From Billgrantia campisalis (lineage in GTDB: Bacteria; Pseudomonadota; Gammaproteobacteria; Pseudomonadales; Halomonadaceae), in contig NZ_JABFUC010000017.1 of the NCBI RefSeq assembly GCF_022341425.1, forward strand, positions 18,718 to 82,717: a stretch of DNA of 64,000 bases. Reading direction: 5' to 3'. The notes beneath the pieces were generated by a model. It searched no databases, was not told where the DNA came from, and saw only the letters and a list, made by a program, of their open reading frames with translations. The first letter of the stretch is position 1. Each line of letters opens with the position of its first letter. The position numbers and the translations under genes were made by a program. This document shows, piece by piece, positions 5,773 to 16,103 of the stretch.

Positions 5773-7449
5773 TCAGTGATGGGCGCGCTGCTGGCTGGCA
5801 TCGAGCATTTCCCGGGCGTGGGCCAGGGTGCGGTCGGAGAGCGTCACGCCGCCGAGCATGCGGGCGAGCTCGCTGACCCGACCGGCCTCGTCGAGCAGCG
5901 CCATGCGGGTCAGGGTGGCATCGCGCTTGGCCCGCTTCTCGATGTGCAGATGGTGGTGGGCCTGGGCCGCCACCTGGGGCAGGTGGGTCACCGTCATCAC
6001 CTGGCCGCCGTCGCCCAGCCGGCGCAGCAGCTGGCCGACGATCTCGGCGGTGGCGCCGGAGATGCCCACGTCGACCTCGTCGAACACCAGGCTGGGGATG
6101 GTCGAGTGGCGGGCGGCCACCACCTGGATTGCCAGGCTGATGCGCGACAGCTCGCCGCCCGAGGCCACCTTGGCCAAGGGGCGCGCCGGCTGGCCGGGGT
6201 TGGCGCTGATCAGAAAGCGCACGGCCTCCAGCCCCTCCGCCTGCGGGCTCTCGCGCCCCTCCACGTCCACTTCGAAGCGCGCCTTGCCCATGGCCAGGAA
6301 GGCCAGCTGCTCCTGTACCGCCTTCCCAAAGCGCTTGGCGGCCCGTCGGCGCGCCTCGCCCACGGCGCGCGCCTGCTCGCGCCAGGCGTCGCGCAGGGCC
6401 TCGACCTCGGCGGAGAGCGTCTCGAGGTCATGCTCGCCGCCCTCCAGCCCTTCGAGCTCTTGAGCGAGTCGGCGATGCAGGTCGGGGAGCTCCTCGGGCA
6501 TCACATGATGCTTGCGGGCGATGCGGTGCACCTCGCCCAGGCGCGCCTCGACCCAGGCCAGGCGCTCCGGGTCCAGCTCGGTGGTGTCGACGAAGCGATG
6601 CAGCTCGCGGGCCGCCTCCTCCACCTGGATGCGCGCCTCGCCGAGCATGGCCAGGGTCTCGGCCAGGCTGCCCTGCTGGTGGCCCGGCAGCGCGGAGAGC
6701 CGGCTGGTGGCCTGGTGCAGCAGCGACAGGGCGCCGCCCTCGTCGTGATCGCAGCAGTCGGCGGCGAACTGGGCCTCGCGCAGGGTCTCCTCGGCGTGGG
6801 CGAGCTGCTCCTGCTCCTGTTCCAGCCCCTCCAGTTCGCCTTCACCCAGGGCCAGACCGTCGAGCTCCTCGACCTGGTAGCGCAGCAGCTGGCGGCGCGC
6901 CTGGGCTTCGTCGCCGCTCTCGGCCAGCCGCTTGAGGCGCCGGCGCGCCCGCTGCCAGCGGCGAAAGGTCTCGGCCATCTCGGCCACCGCCTGGCGCTGG
7001 CCGGCGAAGTCGTCGAGCAGCCGCAGGTGAGTCTCCTCGCGCAGCAGCGCCTGATGGGCGTGCTGGCCGTGGATCTCCACCAGGTGTTCGCCGAGTGCCT
7101 TGAGATCGGCGATGGTGGCCGGCTGGCCGTTGATCCAGGCGCGGGAGCGGCCGCTGGCCGCCACCGTGCGGCGCAGCAGGCAGTCGTCGTCGGGCAGCTC
7201 GCGCTCGGTCAGCCAGGCGCGGGCGGCGGGCAGCGCGGCGATATCGAAGCGGGCGCTGAGGTCGGCGCGCTCGGCCCCGTGGCGCACGCTGCCGGCATCG
7301 GCGCGCTCGCCCAGGCAGAGCCCCAGGGCGCCCAGCAGGATCGACTTGCCGGCGCCGGTCTCGCCGGTAATGGCGGTCATGCCGCCGGCCAGCTCAAGGT
7401 CGAGGGTATCGACGATGGCGTAGTCGCGAATGGCAAGCTGAGTCAGCAT
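5773..7449 (-). CDS. recN: DNA repair protein RecN
   Basis: A 558-residue SMC-like ATPase of double-strand break repair. Walker A GETGAGKS is at about residue 29; the ABC signature ASGGELSRISLA and Walker B SLVFDEVDVGISG lie near residues 425-470. Between them are long coiled-coil segments rich in Glu, Arg, Ala and Leu. A LexA-box-like site upstream suggests SOS induction, as in E. coli. RecN is commonly beside the grpE-dnaK locus in this class. Confidence 0.97.
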   Translation of the reverse strand: MLTQLAIRDYAIVDTLDLELAGGMTAITGETGAGKSILLGALGLCLGERADAGSVRHGAERADLSARFDIAALPAARAWLTERELPDDDCLLRRTVAASGRSRAWINGQPATIADLKALGEHLVEIHGQHAHQALLREETHLRLLDDFAGQRQAVAEMAETFRRWQRARRRLKRLAESGDEAQARRQLLRYQVEELDGLALGEGELEGLEQEQEQLAHAEETLREAQFAADCCDHDEGGALSLLHQATSRLSALPGHQQGSLAETLAMLGEARIQVEEAARELHRFVDTTELDPERLAWVEARLGEVHRIARKHHVMPEELPDLHRRLAQELEGLEGGEHDLETLSAEVEALRDAWREQARAVGEARRRAAKRFGKAVQEQLAFLAMGKARFEVDVEGRESPQAEGLEAVRFLISANPGQPARPLAKVASGGELSRISLAIQVVAARHSTIPSLVFDEVDVGISGATAEIVGQLLRRLGDGGQVMTVTHLPQVAAQAHHHLHIEKRAKRDATLTRMALLDEAGRVSELARMLGGVTLSDRTLAHAREMLDASQQRAHH

Positions 7450-7502
7450 CTATCTCCTCCCGGCGCCAGGCTGAAGGGCGTGGCTGGATATCCGTACACG
7501 GG

Positions 7503-7522
7503 TATTGGGTTTTTATACAGTA
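7503..7522 (-). promoter_or_regulatory. Putative LexA (SOS) box upstream of recN
   Basis: On the minus strand the 20-mer beginning TACTGTATAAAAACC keeps the first CTG and the AT-rich centre of the gammaproteobacterial LexA consensus. The second half-site is CAA rather than CAG. It lies 54-73 nt upstream of the recN ATG. Confidence 0.55.
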
Positions 7523-7570
7523 GTCCAGGGCGGCGCTCAATGCACGCACGGCCAACCTCGGGATTCATCC

Positions 7571-7598
7571 CTTGAGATTCGCGACATGACCCCAATAT
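7571..7598 (+). promoter_or_regulatory. Putative sigma-32 (heat-shock) promoter of grpE
   Basis: CTTGAGA (7571-7577) and CCCAATAT (7591-7598) are 13 nt apart, close to the RpoH consensus CTTGAA...CCCCATnT. The promoter lies about 80 nt before the grpE start. Confidence 0.7.
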
Positions 7599-7676
7599 AG
7601 CCGGCAGATTGCAACGTGATTGCTACCCCGAATCATGCGCGGCCCGCGGGCCGACTTAGCGTTTCAGGAGAAGCCC

Positions 7677-8324
7677 ATGGCCAAAGAACCCCAGACCCCG
7701 CTCGATGACGAGCTGGCACGCCACGAGCAGGAGAGCGACACCGCCGAGCAGGAGGCCGAGAGCCGTCTGGCCCAGGAGGAGCTCGAGGGCCTGATCGAGG
7801 AGCAGGGCGAGACGATCGATACCGAGGGCGCCAACCCTGAGGTCGCCAATCCCGAGGCTGAAGTGCTGGCGGCGCGGGTCGAGGAGCTCGAGCAGAGCGT
7901 GGCCGAGGCCAAGGACCAGGCGCTGCGCGCCGCCGCCGAGGCCCAGAACGTGCGCCGCCGCGCCGAGCAGGAGGCCGAGAAGGCGCGCAAGTTCGCCCTG
8001 GAGAAGTTCGTCAAGGAGCTGCTGCCGGTGGTCGACAGCCTGGAGAAGGCGCTGGATGCCATGGAGGAGGGGGCCAGCGAGACCCACCGGGAAGGGGTGG
8101 CCATGACGCTGAAGCTGCAGCGCGACGTGCTGGGCAAGTTCGGCGTCGAGGCCGTCGACCCGGCCGGCGAGCCCTTCGATCCCCAGTACCACGAGGCCAT
8201 GGCCATGGTGCCCAACCCCGAGCTCGAGCCCAACAGCGTGATGGAAGTGATCCAGAAGGGCTATCTGCTCAACGGGCGCCTGGTGCGCCCGGCCATGGTG
8301 GTGGTCAGCCAGGCGGCGGGCTGA
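7677..8324 (+). CDS. grpE: Nucleotide exchange factor GrpE
   Basis: A 215-residue dimeric exchange factor for DnaK. An acidic N-terminal region and a long coiled coil (about residues 55-110, EVLAARVEELEQSVAEAKDQ) lead to the conserved FVKELLPVVDSLEKAL and the C-terminal beta domain with DPQYHEAM and GYLLNGRLVRPAMVVV. The ATG at 7677 follows CAGGAG; an upstream in-frame ATG at 7620 has no binding site. It is the first gene of grpE-dnaK-dnaJ, behind a heat-shock-type promoter. Confidence 0.97.
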   Translation: MAKEPQTPLDDELARHEQESDTAEQEAESRLAQEELEGLIEEQGETIDTEGANPEVANPEAEVLAARVEELEQSVAEAKDQALRAAAEAQNVRRRAEQEAEKARKFALEKFVKELLPVVDSLEKALDAMEEGASETHREGVAMTLKLQRDVLGKFGVEAVDPAGEPFDPQYHEAMAMVPNPELEPNSVMEVIQKGYLLNGRLVRPAMVVVSQAAG

Positions 8325-8361
8325 ACGGCAGCCGGCGAATCACGGGACTTGAGCGGCAGGG

Positions 8362-8390
8362 CTTGAAAAGTCATGCGCCGCCCCCCAGAT
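8362..8390 (+). promoter_or_regulatory. Putative sigma-32 promoter of dnaK
   Basis: CTTGAAA (8362-8368) matches the RpoH -35 exactly. CCCCAGAT (8383-8390) follows after 14 nt. It sits in the 131-nt gap between grpE and dnaK, so dnaK has its own heat-shock promoter besides any read-through from grpE. Confidence 0.75.
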
Positions 8391-8455
8391 AGACGACAAC
8401 CCCGCGGCAAGCGCCGCAGAGACGAATTCAAGCAACGACTTTTCGAGGATTTCCT

Positions 8456-10387
<1,932 letters not shown>

Positions 10388-10410
10388 CCGTCACGGCCAT
10401 GCCACGGACG

Positions 10411-10445
10411 ACGGCAGCGCGGGGGGATGACTCCCGCGTTGCCGT
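10411..10445 (+). terminator. Hairpin between dnaK and dnaJ
   Basis: ACGGCAGCGCGGG (10411-10423) pairs with CCCGCGTTGCCGT (10433-10445), 13 bp with one G-U. Only three T residues follow. It may partially terminate transcription or protect the dnaK mRNA 3' end so that less dnaJ than dnaK is made. Confidence 0.5.
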
Positions 10446-10493
10446 TTCCGCGGATCAGGCGTTAACTGCCTAGACCAGGAGGCGCATGGACCC

Positions 10494-11642
10494 ATGTCCA
10501 AACGCGATTTTTACGAGGTGCTGGGCGTCGAGCGCGGGGCCGATCAGAAAGAGATCAAGAAGGCCTACCGGCGCCTGGCGCAGAAGTACCACCCGGACCG
10601 TAACCCGGGCGACGATGAGTCGGCGGCCAAGTTTCGCGAGGTCTCCGAGGCCTATGAAATACTCTCCGACGGCGAGAAGCGTGCCGCCTACGACCAGTTC
10701 GGCCATGCCGGGGTAGACGGCCAGGCCGGTGGCTTCGGCGGGGCCGGTGCCGGCGCGGGTGCCGGGGGCTTCAGCGATATCTTCGGCGACGTGTTCGGCG
10801 ACATCTTCGGCGGCGGCGGTGGGCGGCGCAACCCCAACGCGCCGCAGCGCGGCAGCGACCTGCGCTACAACCTCGAACTCGACCTCGAGAGCGCCGTGTC
10901 CGGCACCAGCGTCGATATTCGCGTGCCGCGCCATGTGGCGTGCGACCGCTGCGACGGCGAGGGCGCCGAGCCGGGCTCTTCCAAGGAGACCTGCCCGACC
11001 TGTCACGGCCACGGCCAGGTGCGCATGCAGCAGGGCTTCTTCGCCGTGCAGCAGACCTGCCCGACCTGCCACGGCAGCGGCGTGCACATCAAGGTGCCGT
11101 GTCACAAGTGCCACGGCGAAGGCCGTATGCGCGAGACCCGCACCCTCTCGGTGAAGATCCCGGCGGGCGTGGATACCGGCGACCGCATTCGCTTGAACGG
11201 CGAGGGCGAGTCCGGCATCAACGGTGGCCCGCCCGGCGATCTCTACGTGCAGGTGGCGATCAAGCCGCACCATATCTTCCAGCGTGAAGGGCGGCACCTG
11301 CAGTGCGAGGTGCCGATCAACTTCGTCGACGCCGCCCTTGGCGGTGAGCTCGAAGTGCCGACCCTGGACGGCCGGGTCAAGCTGAAGATCCCGCCCGAGA
11401 CCCAGACCGGCAAGCTGTTCCGCCTGCGCGGCAAGGGCGTCAAGCCGGTGCGCGGCGGCCCGCCTGGCGACCTGCTGTGCAAGGTGGTGGTCGAGACCCC
11501 GGTCAAGCTGAACGAGGAGCAGAAGGACCTGCTGCGCCAGTTCCAGGAGAGCCTGGGCGGCACCAACAGCGCCCACCACTCGCCCAAGAAGAGCGGCTTC
11601 TTCGACGGCGTGAAGAAGTTCTTCGAGGACATGAAGCCGTAA
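10494..11642 (+). CDS. dnaJ: Chaperone protein DnaJ (Hsp40)
   Basis: A 382-residue co-chaperone that stimulates DnaK ATPase. The J domain (residues 1-70) carries the HPD motif in KYHPDRN. A Gly/Phe-rich stretch follows (about 75-115). Four zinc-finger repeats CDRCDGEG, CPTCHGHG, CPTCHGSG and CHKCHGEG span about 148-215. The C-terminal substrate domains follow. AGGAGG at 10477-10482 lies 11 nt before this ATG and 3 nt before an out-of-frame ATG at 10486; only the 10494 start gives DnaJ. Confidence 0.98.
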   Translation: MSKRDFYEVLGVERGADQKEIKKAYRRLAQKYHPDRNPGDDESAAKFREVSEAYEILSDGEKRAAYDQFGHAGVDGQAGGFGGAGAGAGAGGFSDIFGDVFGDIFGGGGGRRNPNAPQRGSDLRYNLELDLESAVSGTSVDIRVPRHVACDRCDGEGAEPGSSKETCPTCHGHGQVRMQQGFFAVQQTCPTCHGSGVHIKVPCHKCHGEGRMRETRTLSVKIPAGVDTGDRIRLNGEGESGINGGPPGDLYVQVAIKPHHIFQREGRHLQCEVPINFVDAALGGELEVPTLDGRVKLKIPPETQTGKLFRLRGKGVKPVRGGPPGDLLCKVVVETPVKLNEEQKDLLRQFQESLGGTNSAHHSPKKSGFFDGVKKFFEDMKP

Positions 11643-11665
11643 GGCCATCAGCGCTTCGTGACATG

Positions 11666-11699
11666 CACCGCCCCGGCATCGAATGATGCCGGGGCGGTG
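11666..11699. terminator. 15-bp perfect hairpin between dnaJ and the HNH gene
   Basis: CACCGCCCCGGCATC (11666-11680) and GATGCCGGGGCGGTG (11685-11699) are perfectly complementary around a GAAT loop. It lies between convergent genes without a T run on either side. Probable bidirectional terminator. Confidence 0.6.
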
Positions 11700-11711
11700 T
11701 CGTATCCGGGG

Positions 11712-12668
11712 TCAGCGCTGCAGGTGGTCCAGCCGCCAGGCCAGGGCGTCGGGGTCCGGTTGCCAGCGTGGATCACGGGGCAGCACCAGCGGCTGCTGGT
11801 CGAGCTCGCAGAGCCAGCGGTTATCCACTACCAGGGGGTCCACCGCGGCGCTGACATGCCAGCGTTGGTCCGGACCGGGGGCAATCAGATGGTTGTCCAT
11901 GGCCCAGTGAAGGTTGGGGGTGAGAGCCAGGCCATTCACGGGACGGTCGTCCTGGCTCGCGGAGAAGGGGATCAAGTGGGCCGCTTCCACTAGGAAGCGA
12001 AAATCGGGAGTGATGAACCGAAGGCGACTGGCGGCACAGCGGTAGTCGTAGGCCTCCAGGACCAGAGAACGAAAGGCGGCTGAGCGGGCTCGCTGCTGTT
12101 CGGGCGGGCCTTGCTGATCACCTTTGAGTCGTTCCGGGGCTCGCTCGTAGGCACCGCTGGCAAAGGCCAGTTCCAGATAGTCATGCAGCCGTGTCTGTAG
12201 GTCGGGTCTGGAGGGGAAGTAGCTGGCAATGATCAAGGCTGCCGCTTCTCTCGCCGAGCTTTCGGACTCAAGCCGAGCATGGAGTGTCGGGTGAAGCCGT
12301 GCCGTTGTATAGCGCTTGAGAAGCTGGGCAAGAGACCTGGGGGCTCCCAACTGATCGACGACCTCGCTCAGTGCTGGAGGGAGGTCCGGTTGCCAGAGCG
12401 AGCCTGCCTGGCCATCGGGCCCCTTGTCACTTGCCAGAAACCAGAGCGGTAGCCAGGGTCTGGCTTCCTGCCGGCTGTCGGCCGCCAGCTCATAGAGGTC
12501 GTGATACTGGGCGATCAGTCGCTCATCAATGGCGATCCTGGAGGACGTGATATGCCCACTCTGAATCTCGCAAATTATCGCCAGCATCAGGCAGGGCTTG
12601 TTGGGCGCGGGCTTCCCCCTGCTGTGCCCGACCCTGAGCCGCGTCAGGCAGGCAAGCGCATCGGTCAT
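11712..12668 (-). CDS. HNH endonuclease, predicted restriction-type nuclease
   Basis: 318 residues with a C-terminal HNH domain: RSLVLEAYDYRCAASRLRF, then VEAAHLIPFS, then NGLALTPNLHWAMDNHLI. This is the pattern of stand-alone predicted restriction endonucleases (COG3440 / HNH_2). The N-terminal ~190 residues carry no motif I know; such regions often recognise modified DNA. No methyltransferase or other restriction subunit lies nearby, so a modification-dependent (type IV-like) activity is possible but unproven. GGGAG precedes the ATG at 12668. Confidence 0.75.
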   Translation of the reverse strand: MTDALACLTRLRVGHSRGKPAPNKPCLMLAIICEIQSGHITSSRIAIDERLIAQYHDLYELAADSRQEARPWLPLWFLASDKGPDGQAGSLWQPDLPPALSEVVDQLGAPRSLAQLLKRYTTARLHPTLHARLESESSAREAAALIIASYFPSRPDLQTRLHDYLELAFASGAYERAPERLKGDQQGPPEQQRARSAAFRSLVLEAYDYRCAASRLRFITPDFRFLVEAAHLIPFSASQDDRPVNGLALTPNLHWAMDNHLIAPGPDQRWHVSAAVDPLVVDNRWLCELDQQPLVLPRDPRWQPDPDALAWRLDHLQR

Positions 12669-12830
12669 GCTGTGTCTCCCGGGCTCTCACTTGCGGTGTT
12701 GCGGACACATTATCAGAAATCCCCGATGATCCGGCCGACCGAACACTTCGTTCCGCTGCAATAGGTGCTTGGCGGCGGTGGCGGTGGCGTCATAGTCTGA
12801 AGGCTCATTGATCGACGAACGGAGACGAGC

Positions 12831-13112
12831 ATGCCCATTTCACGTGCCGAGATTGCCACCGAGTCCGGGGCGAAGCTGATCAACCGCCTGTGCAAGCACT
12901 GGGCGCACAAGCTGGAGGTGGAGCACAAGGAGGACCATGGGCGGGTGGCCTTCGAGGACGGTACCTGCCTGATGCGGGCCGAGCCGGGCAAGCTGGTGGT
13001 GGAGGTCGAGACCCTCGACGAGGAGAGCCTGGATCGCCTGGAAGGCGTGGTGGCGAGTCACCTGGAGCGCATGGCCGGTGACGAGGCGCTCGAGATCGTC
13101 TGGGAAAATTGA
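12831..13112 (+). CDS. DUF2218 family protein
   Basis: A 93-residue protein matching the DUF2218 pattern: LINRLCKHWAHKLEVEH at the N-terminus, a short strand region with GTCLMRAEPGKLVVEV, and the C-terminal SHLERMAGDEALEIVWEN. The function is unknown; members are often near iron or siderophore genes, but not here. GGAGAC precedes the ATG. The stop codon overlaps the TTG start of the transporter gene, so the two are co-translated. Confidence 0.85.
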   Translation: MPISRAEIATESGAKLINRLCKHWAHKLEVEHKEDHGRVAFEDGTCLMRAEPGKLVVEVETLDEESLDRLEGVVASHLERMAGDEALEIVWEN

Positions 13113-14023
13113 GCGATGCGATAACGCGCCGTGCCGCCCACCTGGGCATGCTGCTGTGGGCGGTGCTGGTGGGGCTGTCGTTTCCCGCCGTGGGGCTGAT
13201 GAGCGAGCTGCCGCCGCTGGCGCTCACCTCGCTGCGTTTCGCCATCGCCTGTGCCGGGCTGTGGTGGCTGGCGCGCCGCGCGCCGGGCTTTGTGCCGCCC
13301 TGGCGGGTGCTGCCGCTCTATGCGCTGATGGGGCTCTGCCTGGCCGGTTTCTTCGGCGCCATGTTCTGGGCCGCCCACCATGCCACGGCACTCTCCATGG
13401 CCACTCTCTATGTCAGCGTGCCGCTGCTGGCCTTCCTGCTGGGGCTGGGCTTTCGGGTCGAGCAGCCGGGCTGGCGGCTGCCGGCCATTCTGGCGCTGGG
13501 CGCCAGCGGGGCGCTGGGGCTGGCCTTCGCCGAGTCGCTCGGCGAGGCGGGCGGGCTGCACCTGGGCATCGGCGAGGCGGTGTTCTTCCTGGGCTGCGTC
13601 TCCTCGGCGCTCTACCCGGTGCTCAGCAAGTGGGGGCTCGCCAAGGGGTGGCTGCCGGCGTCCGCGGCGGTGCGCACCTTCTGGAGCCTGGGGCTCGGCG
13701 GCGTGCTGATCGGCCTGTTGGCGCTGGTCGTGGAACCGACGGGGCGCCTGGCCAGCATGACCGGTGGCGACCTGCTGCTGCTGGTCTATCTGGGGCTCTT
13801 CTCCAGCGCCCTGACCTTCTGGCTGATGCAGCGTGCCACTGCGGCGCTGACCCCCGGGGCCGTCACCGCCTACGGCTACCTGGTGCCCTTCGTCTCCATG
13901 CTGCTGCTGTTCATCCAGGCCCCCGGGCGGATCGGCTGGGTGTGGCTGCCGGGCAGCGTGCTGGTGCTCACGGCCATCGCCCTGCTGCTGCGCAACGGCC
14001 GCCCGCCCGCGCCGACGAGCTGA
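13109..14023 (+). CDS. EamA-family drug/metabolite transporter (DMT superfamily)
   Basis: A 304-residue inner-membrane protein with about ten hydrophobic helices in two EamA repeats (roughly residues 9-140 and 155-295). The pairs HLGMLLWAVLVGLSFPAVGL and LGIGEAVFFLGCVSSALYPV begin the two halves. The substrate cannot be told; relatives export amino acids or metabolites. The start is TTG at 13109, overlapping the TGA of the DUF2218 gene (TTGA); the next in-frame ATG (13148) would cut the first helix. It converges with the Clp1-like fusion gene. Confidence 0.85.
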   Translation: MSDAITRRAAHLGMLLWAVLVGLSFPAVGLMSELPPLALTSLRFAIACAGLWWLARRAPGFVPPWRVLPLYALMGLCLAGFFGAMFWAAHHATALSMATLYVSVPLLAFLLGLGFRVEQPGWRLPAILALGASGALGLAFAESLGEAGGLHLGIGEAVFFLGCVSSALYPVLSKWGLAKGWLPASAAVRTFWSLGLGGVLIGLLALVVEPTGRLASMTGGDLLLLVYLGLFSSALTFWLMQRATAALTPGAVTAYGYLVPFVSMLLLFIQAPGRIGWVWLPGSVLVLTAIALLLRNGRPPAPTS

Positions 14024-14030
14024 CCCCGGC

Positions 14031-15995
14031 TCACTCGCTGGCGCGCTCCGCCGCCGGCGCGAGTCCCGGGAAGCGGGAGCGAATCTCCTCGTGTATCGCC
14101 GCCGCGTTTCCCGCGTGGCGGCGCGAGAAGTGGAAGGGGATCAGCTGTTCGACTTGCGCCGCGGCGGCGATCTCGCCGCAGGCGTGGGCGGTCAGGTGGC
14201 CGGTGAGGCGCGCCTGGTCGGCCTCGCGGGCCAGGAAGGGGGCCTCGCAGAACAGCACCCGGGCGCCGTGCGCCAGGGCGATCAAGCGCCGGCGGTTGTC
14301 GGCGCTGTCGCCCAGGTCGGTGGCATAGACCAGCCGCTCGCCGGGCCCGGTGAGCAGCAGTGCCTCGGCGAGCCGTGCCGCCTGCCATCGCTCACCGTCG
14401 GGCAGAGTGAGCCAGGCCTCCCCGTTGCCGGCCAGCATCCGCTGCTTGAGCTCCCCAAGCCATGGGCCCGGCGGCCAGCCGTGGGCGGCCAGGCGCTCCT
14501 TGCGCACCTTGATCTGGACGTCGGGTTCGAAGGCGAAGGCGAGCACCGGAGTGCCGTGGTCCAGCGTCGCGGCGCGCACGCGAAAACCGAGCTCCTCATG
14601 CACGATGCCGTCGATCACGCGGCGTGGGGGCAGGGGGGCCGGCGCCGCCTCCCCGGCGGTGATGCGCCAGCGTTCGAGCCGCTCGCCGTGCAGCTCGCCG
14701 ACCTCGAAGCGCGGGGCCTTGTCGGCGACCCGGTCCCAGAGAATGCCGCGCATCAGGCCGTCGATATGCCCGGCGAGCCCGGGCGGCCCGACCAGCCGGC
14801 AGGGCGGGTAGTCGCCGATCCGCGAGCGCAGCAGCCACAGGAAGCCGCCGATATGATCGAAGTGGGTGTGGCTGATGAAGACGTCGCTCACCTGGTGGGC
14901 GAGGCGCGCCGGCAGGCGGCCCGGATCGCCCAGGTCGAAGAGCAGGCTGCGCTTCTGGTGCCGCAGGCGCAGGTGGAGCAGCGGGTCGCCGAAGACGCCG
15001 TTGACCAGGGTCGCCGTCAGGGTGGTGAGCCGGACCTGGGGGCGCGGTCCCTGTCCGGCCGCCAGGGGCGCGAGCGCCTCGGTCGCGGCCGGGGTGGGGC
15101 GGGGCGTCCCGGTCGGGGCGCGGTGGGGGTGGGCGGTGCCCAGCTGGCCGTCGGCGTGGCGCCGGGCGTCGCGCACCGCCAGGGCGGCGGGTGCGGCGGT
15201 GAGCGGCGCGGCTCGCAGCCGTAGTCGCTCGCCGTCGAGCGCCAGGATCTCGCCGAGTGCCAGGGTGTCGCCCCGGGCATCGAGCAGCCCGACCTGGCGG
15301 CCACGCCAGGCCTCGGGCACGCCGCGCGGTGGCGGGGTGCCGGTCACCGCCAAGGCGGTGAGCGCCAGGCAGCGCTCCTCGGCACCGGCCAGGTAGGCGT
15401 CCCAGGCCGCGGTGCGGCGCTGGGTGCGGGCCTGGCGGCCGGGGTGGCGGGCCCCTTCGGCCGGCGGCAGGCGCCGCGTCTCAAGGCCCAGGGCGCGACA
15501 CTCCGCGCTCAGCGGCGCGGGGCCGTGGTCCGCGGCGAGCATCAATAGGGCCGTGGCGCCGGCGGCCTCGGCCAGGGCCGGTAGCAGCTCGGCGCCGGCC
15601 ACGCCGCGTATCACCCCGGGCGCATCGATCAGCAGCGGGCCCTCCCCGGCCTGGCGGGCGAGGCGGCGCAGGGCGTCCACCAGCGGCAGGCGGAAGCGGG
15701 CGGCGTCCAGGCTGGCCAGGGCGGCGAGCGCCTCCAGCTGCCAGTCGCCCTGCTCCCCCAGGGTGGCGTCCCAGCGCCCCAGGCAGGCGGCGCCGGGTGG
15801 GCCGAAACCGGGCAGGCCCGGATCGGCGCTCAGGCAGCGGCAGGCGTGGCCCTGCACTGCCAGGCTGGCGGCCGCGGCCCGGGCCAGGGTGCTCTTGCCG
15901 CTGCCCGGGGCGCCGGCCAGCAGCACCCGGTCGTGGCGGCCGAGCAGCGCCAGCAGGGGGTGGTTTGACGGCAGTGGTTCTGGTGGTGCGAGCAT
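14031..15995 (-). CDS. Fusion of a Clp1/NOL9-type P-loop (polynucleotide kinase-like) domain and an RNase Z-like metallo-beta-lactamase
   Basis: 654 residues in one frame. Residues 1-180 hold Walker A GAPGSGKST (28-36), then SADPGLPGFGPPGAACLG (56-73) and LLIDAPGVIRGVAGAELL (121-138). These match the P-loop, D-x-GQ-like and N/D-T-x-GW-like motifs of Clp1, Grc3 and NOL9 RNA 5'-kinases. Residues about 225-295 resemble the C-terminal part of bacterial Clp1/GlmU family proteins. After a Pro/Ala/Thr linker (about 295-322) comes a metallo-beta-lactamase with HTHFDH near 375, ATDLGDS near 562 and FHFSRRH near 621, in the RNase Z style. RNA processing is inferred from both domains. GAGGAG lies 6 nt before the ATG. 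Confidence 0.8.
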   Translation of the reverse strand: MLAPPEPLPSNHPLLALLGRHDRVLLAGAPGSGKSTLARAAAASLAVQGHACRCLSADPGLPGFGPPGAACLGRWDATLGEQGDWQLEALAALASLDAARFRLPLVDALRRLARQAGEGPLLIDAPGVIRGVAGAELLPALAEAAGATALLMLAADHGPAPLSAECRALGLETRRLPPAEGARHPGRQARTQRRTAAWDAYLAGAEERCLALTALAVTGTPPPRGVPEAWRGRQVGLLDARGDTLALGEILALDGERLRLRAAPLTAAPAALAVRDARRHADGQLGTAHPHRAPTGTPRPTPAATEALAPLAAGQGPRPQVRLTTLTATLVNGVFGDPLLHLRLRHQKRSLLFDLGDPGRLPARLAHQVSDVFISHTHFDHIGGFLWLLRSRIGDYPPCRLVGPPGLAGHIDGLMRGILWDRVADKAPRFEVGELHGERLERWRITAGEAAPAPLPPRRVIDGIVHEELGFRVRAATLDHGTPVLAFAFEPDVQIKVRKERLAAHGWPPGPWLGELKQRMLAGNGEAWLTLPDGERWQAARLAEALLLTGPGERLVYATDLGDSADNRRRLIALAHGARVLFCEAPFLAREADQARLTGHLTAHACGEIAAAAQVEQLIPFHFSRRHAGNAAAIHEEIRSRFPGLAPAAERASE

Positions 15996-16067
15996 GGCAC
16001 GCTCCTCGCCTCGCTACGCCCAGTGTGGGCGATAGCGACTGCCTTGCCCAAGCGGCAGTCATCCTGC

Positions 16068-16096
16068 TTGACGTATTACGCTTCGCGTAATATTTT
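16068..16096 (+). promoter_or_regulatory. Promoter and palindromic operator of the second higBA operon
   Basis: TTGACG (16068-16073) and TATTTT (16091-16096) are 17 nt apart. Between them lies a perfect inverted repeat TATTACGC-TTC-GCGTAATA (16074-16092), well placed for HigA repression. The -10 box ends 7 nt before the higB ATG, so transcription should start at or next to the start codon. Confidence 0.7.
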
Positions 16097-16103
16097 TACC
16101 GTC

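Noticed and set aside
5749..7575. 608-codon open frame opposite recN
   Set aside because: GC-rich coding DNA leaves the opposite strand open. The translated product is low-complexity (Gly, Leu, Ala, His, Gln) with no known domain, and recN is certain.
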